A DNA stretch of 64,000 nucleotides from Planctomycetota bacterium (GTDB lineage Bacteria; Planctomycetota; UBA1135; UBA2386). Positions within the stretch are counted from its first letter, which is position 1. Each line of letters opens with the position of its first letter. Positions 6,927 to 15,278 of the stretch are shown here, piece by piece. The notes below the pieces were generated by a model. The model did not search any database. It saw nothing but the letters and a program-made list of their open reading frames with translations, and was not told the DNA's origin. Position numbers and translations under genes: made by a program. The stretch lies in assembly GCA_016716265.1 (NCBI GenBank), contig JADJWQ010000001.1, positions 2,108,001 to 2,172,000 of the forward strand, written 5' to 3'.

Positions 6927-8960
6927 TCAGAAGCGCAGGCGCACGGCCTCGACGCGCAGGTCCCGGGGCGCGAGGGGCACGCCGCGGTCGAAGCGCAGCG
7001 CGAAGCGCACCGCGTTGCTGCCCGCGGGTGCGACCGCCGCACCGAGGCGCCAGTCGCCCTCGCTGCCGGGCACGAGCCGGCCTGCGCCGTCCACCTGCCC
7101 GAATCGCGTGTGCACCGTGACCGGGCTGCTGCCAGCCTGCGCCGGGCCACCGAGGCCGACGTCCGAGTAGAGGACCGGCAGACCGTCCTGCACCGTGTAG
7201 AGCTCGTAGCGCAACGCGGTCGGTGTGCCGCCCGCCGGCAACCGGATCCACGCCGACGTCGCGACGGTCGCGAGGTCCTCGTCCCGCAGGAGCCCGGCTG
7301 CGCCGACCGCAGGATCGAACACCCCGAGACCCGCGAGTGGCGCGGGCACCGCGAGCTCCACGGCGATCAGCCCCGCGGCACCGTCGCCGCCGTGGACGAT
7401 CGTGCCCGGCGTCGCGCGCAGGTCGGCGGTCGAGCCGCCGTGGCCGCCGCGCGCGGACACCAGCCCGTCGTTGCGCAGGTTGCCGGCGACCTGCAGGACG
7501 ATCGAGCCGCCGCTGCCACCCCCGCCCGGCGCGGCGAGCTCGCCGTGGCTGTCGTCGCGCGCCGCGGCGGCGCCGCCGTCGGCGCGGATCCAGCCGGCGG
7601 CGCCGATCGTCAGGTCGCCGCCGCACGCGATCAGCAGCGCGCCACCACCGCCGGCGCCGCCCGCGCCGGGCACGAAGCGGGCGCCCGGATGGACGGAGTC
7701 GTACGGATGCACGCCGGCCCCGCCCCCTCCCGCACCACCGACCAGCAGGTCGCGGCGGGCGCTCGGCGCGACGACGAGCTGCGGCAGCGCGAGACCACCC
7801 GGCCCGAACGGGCCGACGTCGCCACCCGGTGACCGCTCGCGCTCGATCGAGCCGACGCCACCACCGAGCAGCAGTCCGCCACCACCCCCGCCACCCGCCA
7901 TCTGGTTGCTGTAGAAGCCGAAGAACCGCCAGCGGACGGCGAGCGGGTCGGCGGCGAGCGGCCAGGCGAGGCTGCCGACGCCCCCGGTGCCGTCCGGCGG
8001 TCCGAACCGCCGCGAGCCGAGCGGCACGCGCGCCGCCTCGCCGGTGCGACCGTCGACCGCGCCGCCGACGAGCTCCGGCCGGTCACCGCCGGCCCCACCA
8101 GCGCCGCCGCCGGGCCCGGGCACGCCGCCCGGCAGCCCCGAAAGTCGCGCCGAGCCGATCGCCAGCGGCTCGAGATCCACGCCACCGGCGTCGAGCACAC
8201 CGTCGATCCGCACCGAGCCGGCGACCAGGATCCGCGCCGGCAAGCTGCCCTCGAAGCGCACGGTCACGCCGGCCGGCACGCTGAAGTCGAGGAACTCGAA
8301 CACGCCGTCGTCGACGCGCTCGGTCACCCCGGACAACGTATGCGTGCCGGGGAAGTCGTGCCCGTCGCTGCGGAACACGCGCACGCCGCCGGCGCCGGCG
8401 GTGCCGGTCGCCGGGTCGAACGAGCCGAGCCGGCCGCCGCCGCCGAGCCGGCCGGGCCGCGCGACGCCGACCGGATCGGCTGCCCACGGCGCCGCGCCCG
8501 CGCGTGCGTCGCGGTGATCGCGGTCGTCGAAGGTCTCGACGAGATCGGGCCCGACCGCCGCGGCGATGATCGCGAACGACGCACAATTCGTGGTCGCCAG
8601 ATGCGGTGCGAGCGCGATGCCCTGTGCGGCGAGGTAGCTGCCGATCAATGCGGGCGCGTCGGGCACCGTGAACCGCAGGCGCGCGGAGCCACTGCTGTTC
8701 AATCGCATGTCGACCGCGGTGCTGCCCGGCACGACCGCGAAGCACGCCGTCGCGAAGCCCGGCACCTCGAAGCGCCCGGTCTCGGGTGACAGCACGAGCG
8801 CGAGCGGCGCGCTCGGCGGACCGAGCACGACGAGCGCCTCGACGACGTCGAGCAGCGCGGCGCGTCCGGAGAAGCGCAGATTGCCGCCGGACTGGGTGGG
8901 TGCGACCACCGCACACAGTGCGATCGCCAGCGCGGAGAGGGGAGCGAGCCGAAGACGCAT
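6927..8960 (-). CDS. Secreted glycine-rich protein
   Basis: 677 residues from the ATG at 8960. A signal peptide is visible (hydrophobic residues 6-20, ending near A-P-T-Q). A beta-type N-terminal domain (to about residue 215) is followed by long Gly-rich runs such as GGAGGAGG and GGGGGGG, interleaved with GGSIVLQVAGNLRNDG-type strands, a pattern seen in secreted proteins of Planctomycetota and Myxococcota where strands list a value and a Gly-rich loop follows. The last 100 residues are non-Gly-rich and end in a strand (RDLRVEAVRLRF), perhaps a sorting or capping domain. Function unknown. It ends 100 bases from rpmG and is divergent from the SDR gene. Confidence 0.65.
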   Translation of the reverse strand: MRLRLAPLSALAIALCAVVAPTQSGGNLRFSGRAALLDVVEALVVLGPPSAPLALVLSPETGRFEVPGFATACFAVVPGSTAVDMRLNSSGSARLRFTVPDAPALIGSYLAAQGIALAPHLATTNCASFAIIAAAVGPDLVETFDDRDHRDARAGAAPWAADPVGVARPGRLGGGGRLGSFDPATGTAGAGGVRVFRSDGHDFPGTHTLSGVTERVDDGVFEFLDFSVPAGVTVRFEGSLPARILVAGSVRIDGVLDAGGVDLEPLAIGSARLSGLPGGVPGPGGGAGGAGGDRPELVGGAVDGRTGEAARVPLGSRRFGPPDGTGGVGSLAWPLAADPLAVRWRFFGFYSNQMAGGGGGGGLLLGGGVGSIERERSPGGDVGPFGPGGLALPQLVVAPSARRDLLVGGAGGGGAGVHPYDSVHPGARFVPGAGGAGGGGALLIACGGDLTIGAAGWIRADGGAAAARDDSHGELAAPGGGGSGGSIVLQVAGNLRNDGLVSARGGHGGSTADLRATPGTIVHGGDGAAGLIAVELAVPAPLAGLGVFDPAVGAAGLLRDEDLATVATSAWIRLPAGGTPTALRYELYTVQDGLPVLYSDVGLGGPAQAGSSPVTVHTRFGQVDGAGRLVPGSEGDWRLGAAVAPAGSNAVRFALRFDRGVPLAPRDLRVEAVRLRF

Positions 8961-9068
8961 GGCGCCCGCATCGTAACCGGACGACACCGGCCCGCCGCGG
9001 ACGGCCGGGACCCCGGAATCGCCTCGCGCGTCACGCCGGCACCGCGCATCCTGGGGCGCGACACCACC

Positions 9069-9863
9069 ATGGACGGAGCGATCGCCATCGTGACCGGCGC
9101 GAGCCGCGGCATCGGCCATGCCATCGCGCACAGCCTCGCGGCGCGCGGTGCGCGCGTGCTGCTGGTCGCGCGCGACGCCGCGCGCCTCGCGGCGGTCGCG
9201 GGTGAGCTGGGCGGCGCCACGGCCGTACCCTGCGCCGTCGATCTCCGCGCGCCGGACGCTCCGGAGCGCGTGCTCGCCGCCTGCCGCGACCGGCTCGGTC
9301 CGCCCGACATCGTCGTCAACAACGCGGGCACCGCACCGTCCGCACCGTTCGAGCGCACGACCGACGCGATGCTCGACGAGGTCCTCGACCTGCACGTGCG
9401 GATGCCCTTCCGGCTGCTGCGGGCGGCGTGGCCCGACCTGCGCCACAGTGCGGCCGGCACGGTCGTGCAGCTCGCATCGACGGCCGGGCTGCGCGGCTAC
9501 GCCTACACGAGCGCCTACACGACCGCGAAGCACGCGATGCTCGGCACGACGCGCGCGCTCGCCGCCGAACTCGGCACCGCCGCAGCGCTGCGGATCTACG
9601 CGGTCTGCCCCGGCTTCGTCGACACCGACGTGACCCGCGGCGCGGCCCGCGCGCTGGCCGCCGGCCGCACCGACCGCAGCGAGGCCGACGTGCTGCGCTC
9701 GATGGCCGCGATGAACCGGCTCGGCCGACTGCACACCGCTGCCGAGGTCGGCGAGGCCGTCGCCCGGCTGTGCGCCGAGCGGCCGACCGGCGGTGTCGTG
9801 CTCGATCTCGACCGCGACCCGCCGGCCTTCGTGGACGCTCCAGATACATCGCCACCCGGCTGA
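9069..9863 (+). CDS. Short-chain dehydrogenase/reductase (SDR)
   Basis: 264 residues, the classical SDR length. The NAD(P)-binding TGASRGIG is at 9-16, NNAG at 84-87, and the catalytic Ser137, Tyr150 and Lys154 are in the expected S...YxxxK arrangement. SDRs of this type reduce 3-oxoacyl-ACP/CoA or oxidise 3-hydroxyacyl-CoA. Placed directly upstream of an enoyl-CoA hydratase-like gene and an acyl-CoA dehydrogenase, it probably works on an acyl-CoA intermediate of the same pathway. The exact substrate cannot be told from sequence. Confidence 0.85.
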   Translation: MDGAIAIVTGASRGIGHAIAHSLAARGARVLLVARDAARLAAVAGELGGATAVPCAVDLRAPDAPERVLAACRDRLGPPDIVVNNAGTAPSAPFERTTDAMLDEVLDLHVRMPFRLLRAAWPDLRHSAAGTVVQLASTAGLRGYAYTSAYTTAKHAMLGTTRALAAELGTAAALRIYAVCPGFVDTDVTRGAARALAAGRTDRSEADVLRSMAAMNRLGRLHTAAEVGEAVARLCAERPTGGVVLDLDRDPPAFVDAPDTSPPG

Positions 9864-9918
9864 CGCCGACCACCGGGCACACCTGTGCTGTGCCCCCGGC
9901 CCCCGCCCTCCTCGACGC

Positions 9919-10722
9919 ATGACCGACACCACGTTCGACTTCCGGTTCGACATCGGCGACGACGGCGTCGCCGTCCTGACCCTCGACCGTCCGGAGCGGC
10001 TCAATGCCCTGACGTTCGCGATCTACGGGCAGCTCGAGCGGCTGTTCGCCGACCTGGAGACCGACCCGCGCGTGCGCGCGATCGTCATCACCGGCGCTGG
10101 CCGGGGCTTCTGCAGCGGCGGCGACGTCGACGACATCATCGGCGCATTGCTGAACGCAGCGCCGCACCAGACGCTCGCATTCACGCGCATGACCGGCGCC
10201 GTCGTCCGCAACATGCTGCGCCTGTCGAAGCCGATCGTGGCCGCGATCCACGGCGTCGCTGCCGGCGCGGGGGCCGTCATCGCCTTGGCGAGCGATCTGC
10301 GCGTGATGACGCGCGACGCGAGCTTCGCCTTCCTGTTCACGCGCGTGGGGCTGACCGGCGCCGACATGGGTGCCGCCTGGCTGCTGCCGCGGATGATCGG
10401 CCACGGCCGGGCCGCCGAGCTGCTGCTGCTCGGCGACAAGATCGGCGCCGAGGACTGCCACCGCGTCGGCCTCGCGAGTCGCCTCGTCGATCCCGGCGCG
10501 GCACTCGACACGGCGCTCGAGCTGGCCCGCCGCTTCGCGCGCGGTCCAGGGCTCGCGCTCGGCATGACCAAGCGGCTGCTCGTCAACGAGTGGCCGATGG
10601 ACCTCGACGCGGCGATCGAGCAGGAGGCACAGGCGCAGGCGTTGCTGCTGCGCTGCCACGACCACCGCGAGTTCCACACCGCTTGGTCCGAGCGCCGCGA
10701 GCCGCGCTTCGAAGGCCGCTGA
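9919..10722 (+). CDS. Enoyl-CoA hydratase/isomerase (crotonase) family protein
   Basis: 267 residues from the ATG at 9919. The crotonase oxyanion-hole segments are present: G-F-C-S-G-G-D at 63-69 and a G-V-A-A-G-A-G-A loop at 112-119. Where hydratases usually carry the second catalytic Glu and a GG-T/S-Q segment, this protein has V-G-L-T-G-A-D-M-G-A-A-W-L-L-P-R (143-158), so the chemistry may differ from simple hydration (isomerase, thioesterase or another crotonase reaction). It lies 55 bases after the SDR and 22 before the acyl-CoA dehydrogenase, in one likely operon. Confidence 0.82.
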   Translation: MTDTTFDFRFDIGDDGVAVLTLDRPERLNALTFAIYGQLERLFADLETDPRVRAIVITGAGRGFCSGGDVDDIIGALLNAAPHQTLAFTRMTGAVVRNMLRLSKPIVAAIHGVAAGAGAVIALASDLRVMTRDASFAFLFTRVGLTGADMGAAWLLPRMIGHGRAAELLLLGDKIGAEDCHRVGLASRLVDPGAALDTALELARRFARGPGLALGMTKRLLVNEWPMDLDAAIEQEAQAQALLLRCHDHREFHTAWSERREPRFEGR

Positions 10723-10744
10723 CGACCCCGACCCGGAGCCGCGC

Positions 10745-11917
10745 ATGACCGCGACCTTCGACCCGATCCTCCCCGACGGCGACCTGCCTCCCGAGCTGGC
10801 GGCATTCGCGCGCGGGATCCGCGCGTTCGCCGAACGCGAGCTCGCCCCGCACGCGCGCGCGGTCGACGAGGAGCGCCGGTTCCGCCGCGAGACGGTCACG
10901 GCGCTCGCGGCCGCGGGTGTGATCGGCGGCCCGCTGCCCGAGAGCGCCGGCGGCGGCGGCTGGAGCGCCCGCCAGCTCGCGATCGCGCACGAGGAGATCG
11001 GCGCGGTCTGTGGCAACGCGCGCGGCTTTCTCGCGGTGCAGACCGGGCTCGTCGCCCAATGCCTGTTGCAGCACGCCGATCGGGCGCAGCGCGAGCGCTG
11101 GCTGCCGGGCCTGCTCGACGGCTCGCGGATCGGCTGCTTCGGGCTGACCGAACCCGACGCCGGCTCCGACGTCGCGTCGCTCGCCTGCCGGGCGGAGCGC
11201 ACCGCGGCCGGCACATGGCGCCTGACCGGCCGCAAGATCTGGATCACCAATGCCGGAGTAGCCGACATCGCGATCGTGTTCGCGACGGTCGACCCGAGCC
11301 GCGGCCGCGACGGGATCACCGGCTTCCTCGTCGAGACCGACCGCCCCGGCCTCGCACGCGAGCCGATGCCCGGCGTCGAGCTCGGCCACCGCGGCTCCGA
11401 CCATGCACAGCTCGTGCTCGACGGCGTCGAGGTGCCGGACGCCGCGGTGCTCGGCGGCCTGCACCACGGCTTCCGCGTCGCGATGGACGGGCTACACGCG
11501 GGGCGGCTGTCGGTCGCGGCGGGTGCCACCGGCATCCACCGCGCGGCGCTCGATTGCGCGCGGCGGTTCGCGGCGGAGCGCGTGCAGTTCGGCAAGCCGA
11601 TCGCGAGACTGCAGATGGTGCAGGAGCGGCTCGCCGACATGGCGATCGAGCTCCTCGCGTCGCGCGCGCTGGTCGCGCGCTGCGCGGACCGCCGCGACGC
11701 CGGCCGCGAGGTGCCCGGCGACCTCGCCGCCGCCAAGCTCTACGCGACCGAGGCCGCCGCGCGCGCCGCCGAGCACGCGATCCTGCTGCTCGGCGGGCGC
11801 GGCTACAGCTCGGCGTGGCCGGCCGAGCGGCTGTGGCGCGACGCGATGGGCCTGCGGATCTACGAGGGTACGTCGCTGATCCAGCGTGCGATCGTCGCGC
11901 GCGCGCTCACGGATTGA
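10745..11917 (+). CDS. Acyl-CoA dehydrogenase
   Basis: 390 residues, the standard length. The FAD/acyl-CoA signature FGLTEPDAGSD is present, followed by K-I-W-I-T-N-A-G, the R-V-Q-F-G-K-P segment and a terminal R-I-Y-E-G-T-S with Glu374 as the probable catalytic base. It catalyses alpha,beta-dehydrogenation of an acyl-CoA with electrons passing to ETF. Position of the base near the C-terminus is as in short/medium-chain enzymes rather than isovaleryl-CoA dehydrogenase. With the SDR and crotonase it forms a beta-oxidation-like set; the seven-gene same-strand run continues 45 bases later with an exported cassette. Confidence 0.9.
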   Translation: MTATFDPILPDGDLPPELAAFARGIRAFAERELAPHARAVDEERRFRRETVTALAAAGVIGGPLPESAGGGGWSARQLAIAHEEIGAVCGNARGFLAVQTGLVAQCLLQHADRAQRERWLPGLLDGSRIGCFGLTEPDAGSDVASLACRAERTAAGTWRLTGRKIWITNAGVADIAIVFATVDPSRGRDGITGFLVETDRPGLAREPMPGVELGHRGSDHAQLVLDGVEVPDAAVLGGLHHGFRVAMDGLHAGRLSVAAGATGIHRAALDCARRFAAERVQFGKPIARLQMVQERLADMAIELLASRALVARCADRRDAGREVPGDLAAAKLYATEAAARAAEHAILLLGGRGYSSAWPAERLWRDAMGLRIYEGTSLIQRAIVARALTD

Positions 11918-11962
11918 GCAACCCCGTCGCGCCGGGACGCCCACGCGGCGACACTCTGTCAC

Positions 11963-12931
11963 ATGCGACGTCTGGCGCTCGGCCTGCTGCTCCCGCTGTG
12001 CTGTCCGCTCCTCGCCTCCGCCCAGGAGGTCACGTGGCAGCGCGACGACCACTCGCTGTCCCTCCGCCGCACGGACCAGGAGCTGTGGACGCTGCGCTTC
12101 GATCCCGCGCAGCCGCACACCTTCTTCCATCCGCTCGCGCTGCCCGGCTGTGGTCCGCTGACGGTCGACAGCCCCGCCGACCACGTCTGGCACCACGGGC
12201 TGTGGTTCAGCTGGAAGTACCTGAACGGCGTCAACTACTGGGAGCACGAGCGCGACACCGGCCGACCTGCCGGAACCACGCATTTCGAGCCACCGACGAT
12301 CGTCACGGCGGACGACGGTAGCGCGACCGTCGGCATGCTGCTGACCTACGCACCGAAGGACGCCGAGCCGGTGCTGCGCGAGCGCCGCGTGCTCCACATG
12401 TCGGCGCCGGGACCGGACGGCGCGTTCGCGATCGACTGGTCCGCACATTCGACGGTGCTCGCGGACGAGCTGCGCTTCGAGCGCACGCCGCTCCCCGGCG
12501 AACCCCGCGGCCAGGTGTTTGGCGGCTATGCCGGCCTGTCGCTCCGACTCGTGAACCTCGACGACCGCGACGTGGTCGCGGCACTCGACGAGCAGCCCGA
12601 GTTCAACGCACAGGATCGCCTCCGCTGCCGCGCACCCGCCCTGGAATACCACGGCCGGCTCGGCGAGCGCGAGGTCGGCATCGCGGTCCTCGCGCATCCC
12701 GCCAACGTCAACTCACCGTCGCCGTGGTATGCCATCCGCTCGCCGGCGATGACGTTCTTCACGCCCGCGGTCATCTGCTACGAGCCGCTGACGCTCGCCC
12801 GCGGCGCCGAGCTGACGCTGCGCTACCGCATCCTCGTCCACCTCGGTCATTGGGACGCCGACCGGCTGCGCGCCGAGCACGCCCGCTACGTGGCCGAGAC
12901 CCCGAACCCGCAGCCGGAGAACCACCGATGA
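11963..12931 (+). CDS. Exported DUF6807 (PmoA-family) protein
   Basis: 322 residues with a signal peptide (about residues 1-20, ending A-S-A-Q). The family hallmark D-H-V-W-H-H-G-L-W is present, followed by L-N-G-V-N-Y-W-E and late R-Y-R-I-L-V-H-L-G-H-W. Proteins of this family are often labelled methane oxygenase PmoA, but they are not methane monooxygenase subunits; they sit with sugar-metabolising oxidoreductases and are probably carbohydrate-active or carbohydrate-binding in the periplasm. The stop overlaps the next start (ATGA), so it is translated with the Gfo/Idh gene. Confidence 0.75.
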   Translation: MRRLALGLLLPLCCPLLASAQEVTWQRDDHSLSLRRTDQELWTLRFDPAQPHTFFHPLALPGCGPLTVDSPADHVWHHGLWFSWKYLNGVNYWEHERDTGRPAGTTHFEPPTIVTADDGSATVGMLLTYAPKDAEPVLRERRVLHMSAPGPDGAFAIDWSAHSTVLADELRFERTPLPGEPRGQVFGGYAGLSLRLVNLDDRDVVAALDEQPEFNAQDRLRCRAPALEYHGRLGEREVGIAVLAHPANVNSPSPWYAIRSPAMTFFTPAVICYEPLTLARGAELTLRYRILVHLGHWDADRLRAEHARYVAETPNPQPENHR

Positions 12932-14307
12932 AGCACCGGAGTCCACCTGCATCGATGTCGATCGTCCCGCCCACGCCGCCGGGACCCGAGGACCGCGGGC
13001 TGACGCGCCGCACCGCGATCAAGCTCGCCGGCGCGTTCGCGGCACCGCTGCTGCTGCCAGCGCGGCTGCTGCGCGGCACCGCCAACGACGCGCTGCGGAT
13101 CGGCTGCATCGGCACCGGCCGCATGGGGCACGGCGACCTCGGCGCGGTGCTGCGTCGCGGCCTCGAGCCGGCCATCAACGCACGGATCGTGGCGGTGTGC
13201 GACGTCGACGCGACGCGCGCCGCGCACGCCCGCGACGAGATCCGCAAGGTCTACGCGGAGCGGCTCGGCGACGAGCCGGCTCCGGAGATCACGATCTACC
13301 GCGACTTCCGCGAGCTGCTGGCGCGCGACGACATCGACGGGGTGACGATCTCGACGCCGGACTTCTGGCACGCCGGCCACGCGATCGCCGCCGCGCGCGC
13401 GAGGAAGGACATCTACGTGCAGAAGCCGCTGACCTACAGCCTGGTCGCCGGCCAGAAGCTCGTGCGCGCGGTGCGCGACCACGGCGTCGTGCTGCAGACC
13501 GGCTCCCAACAGCGTTCCGATGCGCGATTCCGCCAGGCGTGCGAGCTGGTGCGCAACGGGCGGGTCGGCAAGCTGCAGCGGATCGACGTCTCGCTGCCGC
13601 CCGACAAGGGCCGGGGCGATCCGACCGAGGCGCCCGTTCCCGAGCAGCTCGACTACGACATGTGGCTCGGCCCGACGCCGGTCCTGCCGTACGCCGAGCA
13701 CCGCGTGCATCCCCAGCAGGGCTACGGCCGTCCCGGCTGGCTGCAGATCGATCGCTACTGCCGCGGCATGATCACCGGCTGGGGGTCGCACATGAACGAC
13801 ATCGCGCAATGGGGCCACGGCTCCGACCGCGATTCGGGCATCGTCTCGATCCGCGCGACCGCCGAGTTCCCCGACCGCGGCCTGTTCGACGTCCACACCA
13901 CGTTCCGCGCCGAGGCGCGCTACGCCGACGGCGTCGAGCTCGTGCAGCAGACCGGTGACCCGGCTGGCGTCCGTTTCACGGGCTCCGACGGCTGGATCTT
14001 CGTGCGCCGCGGTGGCATCGAGGCCGACCCGAAGACGATCCTCGACGAGACGATCGGCGACGGCGAGCTGCACCTGGAGGTGAGCGACGACCACTACCGC
14101 AACTTCCTCGAGTGCATGCGGTCGCGGCGCGATCCGATCTGCCCGGTCGAGATCGGCCACCGGTCGAACAGCGTGTGCGTCGTCACGCACATCGCGATGA
14201 AGCTCGGCCGGCAGCTGCACTGGGATCCGGCGGCCGAGCGTTTCGTCGACGACGACGCCGCGAACGCGATGCTGGACTTCGAGCGCCGCGAGCCATGGAC
14301 ATTGTGA
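12928..14307 (+). CDS. Exported Gfo/Idh/MocA-family oxidoreductase
   Basis: 459 residues. A twin-arginine type start (T-R-R-T-A-I-K-L-A-G at 26-35, then a hydrophobic stretch) points to Tat export of a folded, cofactor-loaded enzyme. The Rossmann motif I-G-C-I-G-T-G-R-M-G is at 58-67 and the Y-V-Q-K-P-L-T-Y-S segment is the planctomycete-type version of the EKP motif. Family members oxidise or reduce sugar hydroxyls with a bound NAD(P). It overlaps by four bases with the DUF6807 gene before it and by one base with the lipoprotein after it. Start: ATG 12928; an internal ATG at 12955 is possible. Confidence 0.85.
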   Translation: MKHRSPPASMSIVPPTPPGPEDRGLTRRTAIKLAGAFAAPLLLPARLLRGTANDALRIGCIGTGRMGHGDLGAVLRRGLEPAINARIVAVCDVDATRAAHARDEIRKVYAERLGDEPAPEITIYRDFRELLARDDIDGVTISTPDFWHAGHAIAAARARKDIYVQKPLTYSLVAGQKLVRAVRDHGVVLQTGSQQRSDARFRQACELVRNGRVGKLQRIDVSLPPDKGRGDPTEAPVPEQLDYDMWLGPTPVLPYAEHRVHPQQGYGRPGWLQIDRYCRGMITGWGSHMNDIAQWGHGSDRDSGIVSIRATAEFPDRGLFDVHTTFRAEARYADGVELVQQTGDPAGVRFTGSDGWIFVRRGGIEADPKTILDETIGDGELHLEVSDDHYRNFLECMRSRRDPICPVEIGHRSNSVCVVTHIAMKLGRQLHWDPAAERFVDDDAANAMLDFERREPWTL

Positions 14308-15278
14308 TGTCACTCCGCGGCGAGCTGCGGACGCTGGCGCTCGGCGCACTCGCGCTGCTCGCCGGGTGTGCCGGGGTCGGTCCGGTGACGGCACCGGGTG
14401 CGTCGGCGACCGTCGCGGTCGACGTGACGCCCGGCGCCACGCGCGTATCGATCGCCGACCGCGAGGCATTCGTGTACTGCACCGATCCGGCGTTCGCGAT
14501 TCCGCACGTGTATCCGCTGCGGTCGCCGAGCGGCCGCTCGCTGCTCGTGCAGCGCACGGAGCCCTATCCACATCACCGCGCGCTGTGGATCGCCGACAAG
14601 GTGCAGCTCGGCGACGGTCCGGTCGTCGACTACTACCACGAGTGGCGCAATCTGAAGGACGCCGAGCACCCCGAGCTCGGTCACGTCAGCTTCATCCGGC
14701 CGGACGCGGTGCGGGCCGGACCCGCCGGCTTCGTCGCGGAGGCGACCTGGATGTCGGACCCATCGACTCCGGTGCTCGCCGACACGCGCCGCTTCGCGGT
14801 CGAGGATCTCGGCGACGGCGAGTATCTGGTCGACCTGCAGTTCGAGCTGCGCGCCGCCTACGGGCCGGTGACGTTCCGCAGCGACAAGGTGCACTACGCG
14901 TGGCCGTACCTGCGGATGGAGCCCGCGTTCAGCGTCGCGAGCGGCGGCACGCTCGTCGACGACCGCGGCCGCGTCGGCCAGCAGGCCACCGATGGTGAGG
15001 TCGCCGCGTGGGTCGACTACAGCAACGCGCTCGACGGCGTGGCCGAGGGCGTGGCGGTGTTCACGCCGCCCGACGGCACGCCGCGCGTGTGGCTGACGCG
15101 CGACTACGGCACCTTCGGGCCGCGGCGTCCGGACGCCTGGAGCGGTACCGGCTTCACGCTCGCCGCGGGCGAGTCGCTCTCCGGCCACGTCGGCATCCTC
15201 GTGCACCGCGGCGACGCGCAGTCGGGCCGGGTCGCCGAGCGCTACGCGGCGTGGGCCGCCAAGGCGGGTCCGCGATGA
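14307..15278 (+). CDS. DUF6807 (PmoA-family) lipoprotein
   Basis: 323 residues from the ATG at 14307, which overlaps the previous stop (TGATG); ATG at 14295 is an alternative. The N-terminus carries a lipobox, L-L-A-G-C near residue 20. The family's H-H-R-A-L-W motif is present in P-Y-P-H-H-R-A-L-W-I-A, with Y-Y-H-E-W and R-M-E-P-A following. It is a second, divergent DUF6807 copy in the same cassette, so the two may process successive or related substrates, or one may be a binding component. The stop overlaps the next start as ATGA. Confidence 0.75.
   Translation: MSLRGELRTLALGALALLAGCAGVGPVTAPGASATVAVDVTPGATRVSIADREAFVYCTDPAFAIPHVYPLRSPSGRSLLVQRTEPYPHHRALWIADKVQLGDGPVVDYYHEWRNLKDAEHPELGHVSFIRPDAVRAGPAGFVAEATWMSDPSTPVLADTRRFAVEDLGDGEYLVDLQFELRAAYGPVTFRSDKVHYAWPYLRMEPAFSVASGGTLVDDRGRVGQQATDGEVAAWVDYSNALDGVAEGVAVFTPPDGTPRVWLTRDYGTFGPRRPDAWSGTGFTLAAGESLSGHVGILVHRGDAQSGRVAERYAAWAAKAGPR

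Noticed and set aside
11963..15278. Methane monooxygenase (PmoA) genes
   Set aside because: The DUF6807 family carries a misleading PmoA label. No pmoB/pmoC partners and no multi-spanning membrane protein are present, and the proteins are exported soluble or lipoproteins.
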